NCBI RefSeq assembly: GCF_036699995.1
Contig: NZ_CP144906.1
Coordinates: 2,371,001-2,435,000 of the forward strand
Origin: Clostridium beijerinckii
GTDB taxonomy: Bacteria > Bacillota > Clostridia > Clostridiales > Clostridiaceae
Length of the DNA: 64,000 bases
Reading direction: 5' to 3'
In this document: positions 17,656-27,032 of the stretch, in pieces
How positions within the stretch are numbered: position 1 is the stretch's first letter
How the letters are laid out: every line of letters begins with the position of its first letter
Translations under genes and position numbers: made by a program
Notes under the pieces: generated by a model
Told to the model about the DNA's origin: nothing
What the model saw: only the letters and a program-made list of their open reading frames with translations
Databases searched by the model: none

Positions 17656-19725
17656 TTGATACTTAGCAAAGAAGTAGTTATAAGACATAGTAAAGGATTG
17701 CATGCGAGAGTCTTGGCTATGGTTGTTCATAAGGTAAGCGAACTTGAGAAGAGATATGATTTAAAGTTTTTTATAATTTATAAAGATAAAAAGAAAATTT
17801 TAGCCACAAGTCTTATGCCCCTGGTTTTATTGAAGGTAAAGCAGAATGAGAAGATTATAGTAGAAGTTCATGGAGAAGATCCCAAAGAACCGCTAGATGA
17901 ATTATGCGATTTTCTACAAAGTGATTTTGATTTAGAAGATAAAAGTACTATTAATCAAGTTGATAACATAATAAATAATAATACTATAACGTTGGAGCAT
18001 GTATTTAGTAATATACCTAATGGAATTATTGCTACAGATGAGAAAGATATAATTTCAATATTCAATGAGGAAGCAGAAAGATTATTAGGGATATCTTCTG
18101 GTGATGCTATTGGTAAAAAAGTATATGAAATAATAGAATTCACAAATCTCCATGAAATAAATAGAACTGGCAAATCAGAGTTAATGGTAAAAGAAATAAT
18201 AAATAATAGAATATTACTTATAAATAGAACTCCAATAATAATAGACAAAAAACCTAAAGGTGCATTAGCAGTATTTAATGATATTTCAAAATTAGAAAAA
18301 GTTAAAGATGAACTAAAAACTGTGAAAGATCTGAAAGAGAGGTTACAACTTATATTAGAAACAGTACAAGATGGTATATGTGTTATAAATTCAGATGGAT
18401 ATATAACATACGTAAATAAGGCATATCTTAGAATTTTGAACGAAAAAGAAGAGGATATATTAAATAAAAATATTAGGGATGTATCCCCAGATGGTGCAAG
18501 AATTAAAGTACTTAAAACAGGAGAAAGTATCATAGGGGCTATAAGTTATAAGGAAAATGGTGTAATAATAGTTTCAAATGTAAACCCTATAATAATTGAC
18601 GGAGAAATAACAGGTGTTGTGTCTATAGTTAAAAATGTAACAGAAGTTCAAAAGCTTTCTGAGAAATTAACTCAGGTCTCCGCAAAAGCTGATTATTTAG
18701 AAGAAGAGCTTATGAGAACTAAGAAACCTGATTCTGCTTTTTCGAAGTATATAGGTCATAGTGGGAAGATATTAGATGCACTTGCTACAACATTAAAAGC
18801 AGCGAAAACAGATACTACAGTATTAATTAGAGGAGAAAGTGGTACAGGAAAAGAATTAATTGCAGAAGGAATACATTTTTCAAGTAAGAATTCCAAAGGG
18901 CCTTTTATTAGAGTAAATTGTGCAGCAATACCACAAAACTTATTAGAAAGCGAACTTTTTGGATATGAAAAAGGAGCTTTTACAGGAGCTATAAAAAGAA
19001 AATTAGGTAAATTTGAATTGGCTCAAAATGGTACTATACTTTTAGATGAAATAGGAGAAATGGATAAGAGTATGCAGGCTAAAGTTTTAAGAGTAATTCA
19101 AGAAAAAGAATTTCAAAGAATCGGTGGAGAAGAAACTATAAAAATAAATGTTAGAATAATTGCTGCGACTCACAGAAATTTAGAAGAAATGGTAAAGTCA
19201 ATGGAATTTAGAGAAGATTTATATTATAGGCTAAATGTAATTCCAATATTTTTACCACCTTTAAGAGAAAGAAAGCAAGATATAGCGCCTTTATTAGAGC
19301 ATTTTATAGATAAAATAGGTAAAAGGATAAATAAAAGAATAACTATAGTAACAAATGATGCAATGGAATCTCTATTAGAATACAAATGGCCAGGGAATAT
19401 AAGGGAGTTAGAAAATCTGGTAGAGAGAATAATGGCTTTAAATGAAACAGAAGTAATAGAATTAAGTGATCTTCCGTCTTATATGAGAAAGGATATAAAT
19501 ACAGTTAACAATGCAATCAAAATTAAAAATAATAATGAAATAGACATGCTTATTGAAGCAGATGAAATATTACCACTAAAGGAATATGAAAAAATTATAA
19601 TAGAAAAAGCACTTAAGAAATATGGAAGTTATAATGCTGCAGGGAAGGCGCTAGGACTTACTCATAAAACAGTAGCTGCAAAGGCAAGACAATATGGAAT
19701 AGAGAAAAAGGTAACTTGGGAATAA
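17656..19725 (+). CDS. Sigma-54 activator with N-terminal HPr domain, HPr-PAS-PAS-AAA+-Fis
   Basis: The 689-aa protein starts at TTG 17656 with TAGGAGTGA upstream. Residues 1-90 are an HPr-like domain with the phosphoryl-accepting His16 in GLHAR and a Ser46-like site in ATSLMPLVLL. Two PAS domains follow (about 115-215 and 230-335). The AAA+ domain has Walker A GESGTGKE (about 393), the sigma-54-contacting GAFTGA (about 439) and LLDEIGEM. A Fis-type helix-turn-helix (AAGKALGLTHKTVAAKARQY) ends the protein. It lies directly upstream of a sigma-54 promoter and dhaKLM, so it is very probably their activator. The HPr domain suggests that PTS phosphorylation tunes it. Confidence 0.93.
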   Translation: MILSKEVVIRHSKGLHARVLAMVVHKVSELEKRYDLKFFIIYKDKKKILATSLMPLVLLKVKQNEKIIVEVHGEDPKEPLDELCDFLQSDFDLEDKSTINQVDNIINNNTITLEHVFSNIPNGIIATDEKDIISIFNEEAERLLGISSGDAIGKKVYEIIEFTNLHEINRTGKSELMVKEIINNRILLINRTPIIIDKKPKGALAVFNDISKLEKVKDELKTVKDLKERLQLILETVQDGICVINSDGYITYVNKAYLRILNEKEEDILNKNIRDVSPDGARIKVLKTGESIIGAISYKENGVIIVSNVNPIIIDGEITGVVSIVKNVTEVQKLSEKLTQVSAKADYLEEELMRTKKPDSAFSKYIGHSGKILDALATTLKAAKTDTTVLIRGESGTGKELIAEGIHFSSKNSKGPFIRVNCAAIPQNLLESELFGYEKGAFTGAIKRKLGKFELAQNGTILLDEIGEMDKSMQAKVLRVIQEKEFQRIGGEETIKINVRIIAATHRNLEEMVKSMEFREDLYYRLNVIPIFLPPLRERKQDIAPLLEHFIDKIGKRINKRITIVTNDAMESLLEYKWPGNIRELENLVERIMALNETEVIELSDLPSYMRKDINTVNNAIKIKNNNEIDMLIEADEILPLKEYEKIIIEKALKKYGSYNAAGKALGLTHKTVAAKARQYGIEKKVTWE

Positions 19726-19736
19726 AAAATAGCAAG

Positions 19737-19786
19737 TTGGTAAAAAGTATCATGATAAAAAAGAACAACTTGATATTTTTTACCAA
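19737..19786. promoter_or_regulatory. Inverted repeat, candidate upstream activator site for the dha operon
   Basis: TTGGTAAAAAGTATC and GATATTTTTTACCAA match in 14 of 15 positions as an inverted repeat with a ~20-nt spacer. It starts 11 bp after the activator gene and ends about 110 bp before the -24 box, a normal enhancer distance. No T-run follows the right arm, which argues against a plain terminator. Confidence 0.5.
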
Positions 19787-19894
19787 GAGGTATACTATTT
19801 ATATTACAATTTCCTGTAAATGTTTACTTGCACTTTAGGCTAGAAGGCTTGAAAATACACACTTTTAAGTATATTTAATTAGTAATTGAAATTT

Positions 19895-19910
19895 TGGCAT
19901 GAGTATTGCT
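19895..19910 (+). promoter_or_regulatory. Sigma-54 (-24/-12) promoter of dhaKLM
   Basis: TGGCATGAGTATTGCT has GG and GC exactly 10 nt apart, as the -24/-12 consensus needs. It lies 320 bp before dhaK. A near-identical promoter precedes the alcohol dehydrogenase at 62808. Confidence 0.88.
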
Positions 19911-20060
19911 CTATATAAAAGTACAAATATAAATAAAAACAAATCAAGATTATCTACATATATTCTAAAAAGTTTAATTCATGAAAGTTTATCTTAGACT
20001 ATTAATCAGATAATGGAAGTTAGATAATTTTATAATCAATGAATTATATTATTTAGAACT

Positions 20061-20170
20061 TACATATATATTGCAAAAATAATTCTTCATCATAATTCTA
20101 AAAATATTAAAAGAATTTTAACCGTAATTGTGAATTGTGAAATGTGCATTGTGATCTGCAACATATATAT
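20061..20170 (+). repeat. Dispersed ~105-bp repeat, copy C, in the dha leader
   Basis: This is the longest copy: TACATATATATTGCAAAAAT at the start, GATCTGCAACATATATAT at the end, with three AATTGTGA-like octamers. The ends are near inverse repeats (ATATATTGC/GCAACATATATAT). It lies inside the expected untranslated leader of dhaK, between the sigma-54 promoter and the gene. Confidence 0.88.
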
Positions 20171-20229
20171 AAATTAGATATAAATAATTTTAATCATAAA
20201 TAATATTTAAATATGGGAGGAATAATTTT

Positions 20230-21228
20230 ATGAAAAAAATAATTAATGATGCAAATTTAGTACTTGAGGATATGTTGAAAGGAATGGTAGCTGCACATCC
20301 AGAATATATAAAAAAATTAGAAAATGCAGATGTTTTAGTAAGAGTAGATTCACCAATAGATGGAAAGGTTGCTTTAGTAAGTGGCGGAGGAAGTGGACAT
20401 GAGCCAGCTCATGGAGGATATGTAGGAAAAGGAATGCTTGATGCAGCAGTAGCAGGAGCAGTGTTTACATCACCTACACCAGATCAAGTATATGAAGCAA
20501 TAAAAGCTGTAGATTCAGGTAAAGGGGTTTTACTTGTAATTAAGAATTATACTGGGGATGTTATGAATTTTGAAATGGCAAAAGATATGGCTGAAATGGA
20601 AGGCATTAATGTAAAAACTGTTGTAGTAAATGATGATGTTGCAGTTGAAAATAGCACTTATACAGCAGGAAGAAGAGGAATCGCAGGAACAGTATTTATA
20701 CACAAAATAGCAGGTGCTAAAGCTGAAACAGGAGCTAGTCTTGAAGAAGTTACAAGAGTTGCAGAGAAAGTAATATCAAATGTTAGAAGTATGGGAATGG
20801 CTATTTCATCTTGTATTGTGCCAGCTGCTGGTAAACCAAATTTCACATTAGGAGAAAATGAAATGGAAATTGGTATGGGAATTCATGGGGAACCAGGAAC
20901 TCATAGAGAGGAAATAAAAACAGCTGATGAAATTACAGAACATTTAATGAGCAAAATTCTAGAAGATATCAAATTGAGTAGTGGAGAAGAAGTAGCAGTC
21001 ATGGTAAATGGATTATCATCAACACCACTTATGGAGTTATATATAGTAAATAAAAAGGTAAATGAAATATTGGAGGAAAAAGGGGTTAAAATTCATAAAA
21101 CATTTGTAGGCGAATTTATGACATCTCTCGAAATGGCTGGATTTTCAATAACAGTGCTAAAACTTGATAGTGAATTAAAAGAATTATTAGATGCACCAGC
21201 TAACACACCAGCATTTAAAGTAATATAA
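20230..21228 (+). CDS. dhaK: PTS-dependent dihydroxyacetone kinase, DHA-binding subunit
   Basis: The 332-aa DhaK presents dihydroxyacetone to DhaL-ADP for phosphorylation. It has the GGGSGHEPAHGGYVGKGMLD nucleotide/DHA pocket loop (about 52-71) with His57, and the GIHGEPG loop with His219, the residue that binds DHA covalently as a hemiaminal in characterised DhaK. GGGAGGA is the ribosome site. It is the first gene of dhaKLM, under the sigma-54 promoter at 19895. A 156-bp gap with an inverted repeat separates it from dhaL, longer than usual within this operon. Confidence 0.97.
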   Translation: MKKIINDANLVLEDMLKGMVAAHPEYIKKLENADVLVRVDSPIDGKVALVSGGGSGHEPAHGGYVGKGMLDAAVAGAVFTSPTPDQVYEAIKAVDSGKGVLLVIKNYTGDVMNFEMAKDMAEMEGINVKTVVVNDDVAVENSTYTAGRRGIAGTVFIHKIAGAKAETGASLEEVTRVAEKVISNVRSMGMAISSCIVPAAGKPNFTLGENEMEIGMGIHGEPGTHREEIKTADEITEHLMSKILEDIKLSSGEEVAVMVNGLSSTPLMELYIVNKKVNEILEEKGVKIHKTFVGEFMTSLEMAGFSITVLKLDSELKELLDAPANTPAFKVI

Positions 21229-21318
21229 AGCAAAGTTTTTTAGGTAGAGTTTTTGAGATTAGATGAATTTAGTAGAGCGTATCTAAGAGTGTGACGGATT
21301 CTACTACCAAAGAATTAT

Positions 21319-21362
21319 AATTTAGATGAAGCTTTATTTAATATATAAGCATCATCTAAATT
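21319..21362 (+). promoter_or_regulatory. Inverted repeat between dhaK and dhaL
   Basis: AATTTAGATGAAGCTT and AAGCATCATCTAAATT pair at 15 of 16 positions around a 12-nt AT-rich loop, with no T-run after. In mRNA this hairpin would sit just before the dhaL ribosome site. It may stabilise the upstream message or modulate dhaL translation. Confidence 0.5.
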
Positions 21363-21384
21363 AGCCTATATAGGAGGAATAAAG

Positions 21385-22014
21385 ATGAGTATTCAAGGAA
21401 AGAAAGTAATTGAAATATTAGAGAAAATAAGTGAAAAGATAGATGAAAATAAAGCATATTTATCGGAGCTAGACGCTGCAATTGGAGATGGAGACCATGG
21501 ACTTAATATGAACAAAGGGTTTAAGGCTGTAATAGAAAAGATAAAAGATGATGATGGAAATGATATTGGAGGTATACTAAAGAAGTCAGGAATGGCATTA
21601 GTATCTAATGTTGGCGGAGCTTCAGGACCATTATATGGAACAGCTTTTATGAAGGCAGCTGTAAGTGTTAATGGAAAATCGGAAATTGATATTAATGATT
21701 TCGCAAAGATGCTAGATGAGGCTCTTGAAGGTATAAAAATGAGAGGTAAAGGTCAAGCTGATGATAAAACTATGATAGATGCTATAGAGCCAGCATTAAA
21801 GTCAATAAAAGAAGGCATAGATAGCGGGCTCGAAGTCAAGGAAATTTTAAAAGCAGCAAAAGAAGCTGCATATAAAGGTGTAGAGCATACAAAAGAAATT
21901 ATAGCTAAAAAAGGAAGGGCAAGTTATCTTGGAGAAAGAAGTTTAGGTCACCAAGATGCTGGGGCTACATCTTCTGCAATAATATTAGAAACAATATATG
22001 AAGCTTTAAATTAG
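21385..22014 (+). CDS. dhaL: PTS-dependent dihydroxyacetone kinase, ADP-binding subunit
   Basis: The 209-aa DhaL holds the ADP that is rephosphorylated by DhaM and passes the phosphate to dihydroxyacetone. The Mg-ATP motif IGDGDHGLNM (about 31-40) with its Asp residues is intact, as are GGASGPLYGTAF and DDKTMIDA, and RASYLGERSLGHQDAGA near the end. AGGAGGAATAAAG gives a strong start. It is the second gene of the operon. Confidence 0.97.
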   Translation: MSIQGKKVIEILEKISEKIDENKAYLSELDAAIGDGDHGLNMNKGFKAVIEKIKDDDGNDIGGILKKSGMALVSNVGGASGPLYGTAFMKAAVSVNGKSEIDINDFAKMLDEALEGIKMRGKGQADDKTMIDAIEPALKSIKEGIDSGLEVKEILKAAKEAAYKGVEHTKEIIAKKGRASYLGERSLGHQDAGATSSAIILETIYEALN

Positions 22015-22063
22015 TAGTTCTTATTTTGATTTACGTCAAAATAGTCGTTGAAGGAGAATATAT

Positions 22064-22453
22064 ATGGTAGGAATAGTAATAATATCACATAGTAAAAATA
22101 TAGCAGATGGAGTAAAGGAATTAGCAAGTCAAATGGCACCTAATGTAGATATAGGTGTGGCTGGAGGAACGTCAGATGGAAGAGTTGGCACTGATATGGA
22201 GAAAATATCAGCTGCAATAGAAGATGTTTACTCTGAAGATGGAGTAATTATTATCTTTGACTTAGGTAGTGCTTTTATGAATGCAGAAATGGCAATAGAA
22301 TTTCTAGATGAAAAGATGAAGGGAAAAATAAAGATAGTAGATTGCCCAATAGTTGAAGGAGCAGTAACAGCGGCAGTTGAAAGTAGTATAGGTAAAAATA
22401 TTGAAGAAATTGAAGAAGCATTAAAACCCATGAATCTAGGAAAAATGCCTTGA
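22064..22453 (+). CDS. dhaM: PTS EIIA-like phosphotransfer subunit of DHA kinase
   Basis: The 129-aa protein is an EIIA(mannose)-type domain alone: GIVIISHSKNIADGVKELA with the phosphoryl-carrying His9, then GGTSDGRVGTD and DLGSAFMNAEMA. E. coli DhaM also contains HPr and EI-like domains; this short form lacks them and must be phosphorylated by free HPr. It phosphorylates the ADP bound to DhaL. It lies 49 nt after dhaL with GAAGGAG upstream and ends the operon. Confidence 0.95.
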   Translation: MVGIVIISHSKNIADGVKELASQMAPNVDIGVAGGTSDGRVGTDMEKISAAIEDVYSEDGVIIIFDLGSAFMNAEMAIEFLDEKMKGKIKIVDCPIVEGAVTAAVESSIGKNIEEIEEALKPMNLGKMP

Positions 22454-22627
22454 AGTAATAAAATATAGATAAACAATATATGGTTTAGATTTATGTTATA
22501 AGCTACAGAAATTATAAATATTTCTATTAGAGATATGAACTTAAATATGTTTATCTAATAAATCAAATCTTTAAAATGCTTAGCCATAGTTATTCAAAAA
22601 AGAATATTTTAATAATATCTATACAGC

Positions 22628-22682
22628 TTAAGAAGATAGTTTCTATAATATAAATAGAAATTTATCTTCTTAATTTTTTACA
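22628..22682 (+). terminator. Terminator of the dha operon
   Basis: TTAAGAAGATA pairs with TATCTTCTTAA, followed by TTTTTTA. It lies about 175 bp after dhaM. Confidence 0.85.
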
Positions 22683-22684
22683 AA

Positions 22685-22792
22685 GTATATATATTTCAAT
22701 TCACAATGCACATTTCACAATTCACAATTGCGGATAAAATTCTTGAAATTTTTTTAGAGTTATGATGAAAGATTATTCTTGTAATATATATC
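22685..22792 (-). repeat. Dispersed ~105-bp repeat, copy D, inverted
   Basis: Reverse-complement copy of the element at 3955/20061. It begins directly after the T-run of the dha terminator. The octamer block reads CAATTCACAATGCACATTTC, then ACAATTCACAATTG. Confidence 0.88.
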
Positions 22793-23044
22793 ATTTTTCG
22801 TGATGAGACATTAGTGACATCATCATTAATAACTACAATAAAGCATATTATAAATGAAAGCTAAAAGTTATTATAGATAACACAACCAGAAATGAGTAAT
22901 CATTTATGAGAAAGTACTATAAATAATTATCTATTCTAAAATGTAAAAAATGTATTTCATGTATAATTGAAATTTATAAATATTGACTTGAAAAATTTTA
23001 GTTGATACTATTAAATTGAGAATTGTTATTAAAGGAGAGGGATT

Positions 23045-23749
23045 ATGGAAAAATATACACTAAAAATTATTGATATAATCGATGAAACAGATAATACAAA
23101 AACATATTTTTTTGAAAAACCAGAAAATTTAACATGGGAACCTGGATCGCATACTCATATTGGGCATATTGGGTTTGATATTGGTGATCAGCCTAGGAAA
23201 GAATGGGTAAGACACATGTCTATCATAACTTTGCCGGAGGAAAATAAAATTGCAATAACAACCAGAGTACCAGGAAGCAAATCTGAATTTAAGAATAAGT
23301 TAGCTGAATTAAAAACTGGTGATGAAGTTGCATTTTTTAAGATAGGTTCAAGAATGGGGTTAAGACGTATAAATAGACCTATAATCTTAATATCAATGGG
23401 AGTTGGAATAGCTACTATGAGACCTCTAATTTTATCATTTATTAATGATAAAACTAATATCCCATACCTGCTAAATATAAATATAGACTCATCAGATAAA
23501 TTTGTATTTAAAAATCAACTAGATAAATTAGCAGATGAAAATTATAAGAATTATTGGATAAATTCTAGAACATCATTCTATGAAATGCTCAGCAAATTAA
23601 TGAAATCAGAGAATGCTATTTATTATGTAGTTGGAAGTGACGCATTTATAAAGGATATTATTCAAAGATTAAGAGTAAATAGCATCAAAATTGAGGAGAT
23701 TATTATAGATAGAAAAGATGAGAGAAAACAAAAATTTTTAGAAGGTTAA
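23045..23749 (+). CDS. Ferredoxin-NADP reductase-fold flavoprotein
   Basis: The 234-aa protein has an FAD-binding barrel (about 1-100) with RHMSI in the place of the RxYS flavin motif, and an NAD(P)-binding half starting PIILISMGVGIATMRPLI with the GVGIAT pocket. A terminal YYVVGSDAFIKDIIQRL matches the family pattern. No iron-sulfur or globin domain is fused. The redox partner and donor are unknown. AAAGGAGAGG precedes the ATG. It is monocistronic, convergent with trpB2. Confidence 0.85.
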   Translation: MEKYTLKIIDIIDETDNTKTYFFEKPENLTWEPGSHTHIGHIGFDIGDQPRKEWVRHMSIITLPEENKIAITTRVPGSKSEFKNKLAELKTGDEVAFFKIGSRMGLRRINRPIILISMGVGIATMRPLILSFINDKTNIPYLLNINIDSSDKFVFKNQLDKLADENYKNYWINSRTSFYEMLSKLMKSENAIYYVVGSDAFIKDIIQRLRVNSIKIEEIIIDRKDERKQKFLEG

Positions 23750-23764
23750 AGATGATTAAAAGGG

Positions 23765-23795
23765 TTCCTTCTCTAACTTTCAGTGAGAGAAGGAA
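23765..23795. terminator. Hairpin between convergent genes
   Basis: TTCCTTCTCT pairs with AGAGAAGGAA. T-runs are weak on either side; more likely a shared terminator for the flavoprotein gene and trpB2 than anything else. Confidence 0.6.
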
Positions 23796-23809
23796 TAATA
23801 TTTGCTTTA

Positions 23810-25186
23810 TTACTGGATTCCAGGGATTTTAGGAAGACCTGAGAATCCTTTTTCTAAGTCCTTATCGGTTGGAATGTAATCTTGCATTGAACCATTTAAA
23901 TAGGATTCATAAGCAGTCATGTCAAAATATCCTGTACCTGTTAATCCAAAGAGGATTGTTTTAGCTTCTCCTGTTTCTTTACATTTTAAAGCTTCATCGA
24001 TTGCACCTCTGATAGCATGAGAGGATTCAGGGGCAGGAAGAATAGTTTCATGTTTTGCAAAGAAAACAGCAGCCTCAAATACTTTAGTTTGTTCTACAGA
24101 TACAGCTTCCATGTATTCATCATGATAAAGTTTTGAAAGAATAGGAGACATACCGTGATACCTAAGACCTCCGGCGTGATTGGCTGATGGAATAAAGCTG
24201 CTTCCAAGTGTATACATCCTTGCAAGAGGAGTAATCTTACCAGTATCACAGAAGTCATATGCATAGCGTCCTCTTGTTAATGAAGGACAAGAAGCAGGCT
24301 CCACAGCAATAATTCTAGGATTAGCTTTTTCAGTTAACTTATCTTGCATAAATGGAGCAATTAGCCCACCAAGGTTAGAACCACCTCCAGCGCAGCCAAT
24401 TACGATGTCTGGATATTCATCGATCATCTCCATAGCAATTTTTGATTCTAAACCTATTATTGACTGATGAAGTAGTACTTGATTTAGCACAGACCCTAAC
24501 ACATATTTACAGCCATCGGTAGTAACAGCTTTTTCTACAGCTTCAGAGATTGCACATCCAAGACTCCCTGTACTATTAGGATCTATTTCTAAAATTGATC
24601 TTCCAGCGTTAGTTGTATTACTTGGGCTTGGAATAATATTTCCATCAAAAGTTCTAATTATTGATTTACGGAAAGGTTTTTGTTCATAAGAACATTTAAC
24701 CATGTAAACTGTAAGTGGAAGATTATAATAAGAACAAGCCTCTGCTAGAGCAGTACCCCATTGACCAGCACCAGTTTCTGTGGTGAGGCTTGTCAATCCT
24801 TGTTTTTTTGCATAATATGCTTGAGCAATTGCTGAATTAAGCTTATGGCTTCCAGAAGTGTTGTTTCCTTCAAATTTATAATATATTTTAGCAGGAGTTC
24901 CTAGAGCCTTCTCTAAATTGTATGCTCTAATTAATGGTGATGGACGGAACATCTTATAAAATTCTTGTAATTCTTCAGGAATATCGATGTAGCGAGTTGA
25001 ATTATCTAGTTCTTGTTTTGCAAGTTCTGTGCAGAATACAGGATATAAATCTTCAACTTTTACAGGTTGAAAATTTTGTGGGTTTAGCATTGGATCGGGA
25101 AGTTCCTTCATATCTGCACGAAGATTGTACCATTGTTTTGGCATTTGATCCTCGGTAAGATAAATTCGATGTGGTATTTTTTTCAT
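23810..25186 (-). CDS. trpB2: TrpB2-type tryptophan synthase beta chain
   Basis: The 458-aa PLP enzyme condenses indole with serine. Its length and the N-terminal extension (IPHRIYLTEDQMPKQWYNL) mark the TrpB2 branch, which differs from the ~400-aa TrpB1 that works with TrpA. The PLP lysine is Lys115 in GSHKLNSA; the phosphate-binding GCAGGGSNLGG and the ETGAGQWG loop are intact. No trpA or other trp gene is adjacent, so it may salvage indole. It is preceded by a T-box leader with a UGG specifier, giving control by uncharged tRNA(Trp). Confidence 0.95.
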   Translation of the reverse strand: MKKIPHRIYLTEDQMPKQWYNLRADMKELPDPMLNPQNFQPVKVEDLYPVFCTELAKQELDNSTRYIDIPEELQEFYKMFRPSPLIRAYNLEKALGTPAKIYYKFEGNNTSGSHKLNSAIAQAYYAKKQGLTSLTTETGAGQWGTALAEACSYYNLPLTVYMVKCSYEQKPFRKSIIRTFDGNIIPSPSNTTNAGRSILEIDPNSTGSLGCAISEAVEKAVTTDGCKYVLGSVLNQVLLHQSIIGLESKIAMEMIDEYPDIVIGCAGGGSNLGGLIAPFMQDKLTEKANPRIIAVEPASCPSLTRGRYAYDFCDTGKITPLARMYTLGSSFIPSANHAGGLRYHGMSPILSKLYHDEYMEAVSVEQTKVFEAAVFFAKHETILPAPESSHAIRGAIDEALKCKETGEAKTILFGLTGTGYFDMTAYESYLNGSMQDYIPTDKDLEKGFSGLPKIPGIQ

Positions 25187-25384
25187 AATTAATAGCCCCT
25201 TTCAGTTATAAAGTAAAAATTCTTAAATATAATTTTGTATTTTAGCTAAATAGGTTGAAATATAAGCATATTAGATTTTTTTATGTATTTAGAATTATAG
25301 AAATTAACGAAATAACCAAAACATATTAAGTTTTTACGTAATAAATTTATAATTCTAATCACAAAAATTAATCAATATACATAA

Positions 25385-25690
25385 CAAAAAAAGACCTTTG
25401 TCCAGTATTTCTACTAGGACAAAAGTCGATAACTTCTGCGGTACCACCTAAATTGGCTAAAATAAGCCCACTCATTAAATGTACATAATAATACACTTTC
25501 CTATAATAACGAATGGAAAATCCGTTGGGCATTACTAAGCTTAACATGAATATAAGCTGTTCCTCCCACCCTTATAAGTCCATTCGACATAGTCTGTATT
25601 GCTGTAATCTCACCCTCTACAACTCTCTTTAAATCATTTAACTAGGTCTACTACTCTTAATCAATGGTTTGTAAAAATATTCAATTATTT
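25385..25690 (-). promoter_or_regulatory. Tryptophan T-box leader of trpB2
   Basis: Read on the minus strand. The T-box AGGTGGTACCGCAGAA lies at 25434-25449. It is followed by a terminator (TTTGTCC pairing GGACAAA, then TTTTTTT, 25388-25425). Upstream is a long stem I region in which GAA-UGG-AC places the Trp codon at 25580-25582. High uncharged tRNA(Trp) would favour the antiterminator and expression of trpB2. The specifier assignment is by pattern, not by a computed fold. Confidence 0.9.
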
Positions 25691-25857
25691 CCATGGAATA
25701 ATTATATGCACTAAAATAAAAAATGTCAATTATTTTATCAATTCTCCATTTTGATATTTTTTATGCCTATAAATTTACTATAGTATTACATAATATTAAC
25801 TGAATTACAATTAACTCTAAGCAAGGAAATAATAAATAATGAATTGGAGTGAATCTA

Positions 25858-26271
25858 TTGAAAAGATGTTCTTTAATTATTTTCATTATTATTTTTATAC
25901 CAGTCATTTTTTGGGGGTGTGGTTATTTAGGCCCGGGATCAGCTGATTATAGTTATAAATTATCTAGCAAATATATAATTTATCGTCCAAGTTCAGATTG
26001 TACCGAATTAGATAAAAAGGAAAATAGAAATATGACTGTAATTGTAGACAGTAGGGTTAGTGGCATAGCATGGGATGAAAATTTTATACTAGCCGAACAA
26101 ACAAAGAATAATTCTAAAAATTATTGGATTATAGATGTAAAGCAAGATAAAGTATATGGGCAACTTAAGTATGAAGATTTTGATAAACATCGGTATTTTC
26201 TGAAAATTGATAGTAAATTAAGGCTTGAAAATCCTGATAAATATAAAAATTTAGATCCAAGTAATAAATAA
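25858..26271 (+). CDS. DUF3997-like putative lipoprotein
   Basis: The product is 137 aa. I choose TTG 25858 because GGAGTGA (25845-25851) is ideally spaced; GTG 25849 lies within that site. The N-terminus is KRC plus a hydrophobic run ending FWGC, a rather unusual lipobox with Cys as the likely lipidated residue. The rest (SGIAWDENFILAEQT, YWIIDVKQDKVYGQL) matches what I recall of DUF3997 lipoproteins. The function is unknown. It is a single gene with no clear terminator. Confidence 0.75.
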   Translation: MKRCSLIIFIIIFIPVIFWGCGYLGPGSADYSYKLSSKYIIYRPSSDCTELDKKENRNMTVIVDSRVSGIAWDENFILAEQTKNNSKNYWIIDVKQDKVYGQLKYEDFDKHRYFLKIDSKLRLENPDKYKNLDPSNK

Positions 26272-26791
26272 CAAATTGTTTTTCTTATGCAGAAATATTC
26301 CATAATTATAGATTTGATGATTGGCATAATCATTAATCTTGTTTATACTAAATCTTATGAAATAATTTGATAGTATTTTACACATTGACACAAGCGCATT
26401 ACAAAATAACAAAAATAAATGTAGAAAAATGAAATAGATATAAAGTTTTGTGTAGCTTACAATGTTAATTCGTAAAAATAAAGAGGTATTAAAAATTAGG
26501 AGATTTGTAAGAATGTATTTACATTAAATTCCAATTGTGATATAATTATGTTTGTGTTGTGATAGATAAAATAAAAATTCTGTGAGTTATTTTTAAACTC
26601 ACTTGGATGATTTCTTATATAAATTATTCATGAATTTATTCGAATTATAATTATTATTTAAAGAATAAAAAAGGACGTTCAATTATAATAACTTACCATC
26701 TCGCGTAATTGGTACTTACGTTTTTAAAGCAATATAATTATACTAGTCCTAAAAATATAAATAATGTTTCAACTATATATTTGTTCTATCA
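26272..26791. other. AT-rich gap, no gene seen
   Basis: I see no coding region with a ribosome site and no clear RNA structure here. Confidence 0.4.
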
Positions 26792-26905
26792 CTATTTGAA
26801 GAGTTTTAAAATTATAGAGATTAGATTGAGTAGCTCACTAAGAAAAAGAAATATATTTTTCATTAAATCCTTATCGAAACGCCTTTTTGCATGTGCACGT
26901 TTCAT
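26792..26905 (-). CDS. Possible small 37-aa protein
   Basis: The ATG at the complement of 26903-26905 has GGAGG 8 nt upstream, the main reason to list it. The product MKRAHAKRRFDKDLMKNIFL continues as a hydrophobic helix ending LKLFK: a basic head and a short amphipathic or membrane tail. No family is recognised. The opposite frame (26709-26945) has no ribosome site and looks spurious. Confidence 0.4.
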   Translation of the reverse strand: MKRAHAKRRFDKDLMKNIFLFLSELLNLISIILKLFK

Positions 26906-27000
26906 ATGCTACGCCTCCATAATATATCGATTTGAGATGGCATAATAATTATAACATTAATTGGTAAAAAATACAAATTAGCATTCATGATATGTTAAGC

Positions 27001-27032
27001 AGTAGTAGGAGAATTTCTACTACTATTTTTAG
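27001..27032 (+). terminator. Terminator-like hairpin without an obvious gene
   Basis: AGTAGTAG pairs with CTACTACT, followed by ATTTTTAGTTTT on the + strand. No + strand gene with support lies within 700 bp upstream. Confidence 0.65.

Noticed and set aside
20061..20170. Riboswitch in the dhaK leader
   Set aside because: The structured stretch is one of five dispersed repeat copies found at unrelated genes, so it is not gene-specific.
26709..26945. 78-codon + strand frame
   Set aside because: It has no ribosome site and an unlikely composition; the opposite strand contains a better-supported small frame.
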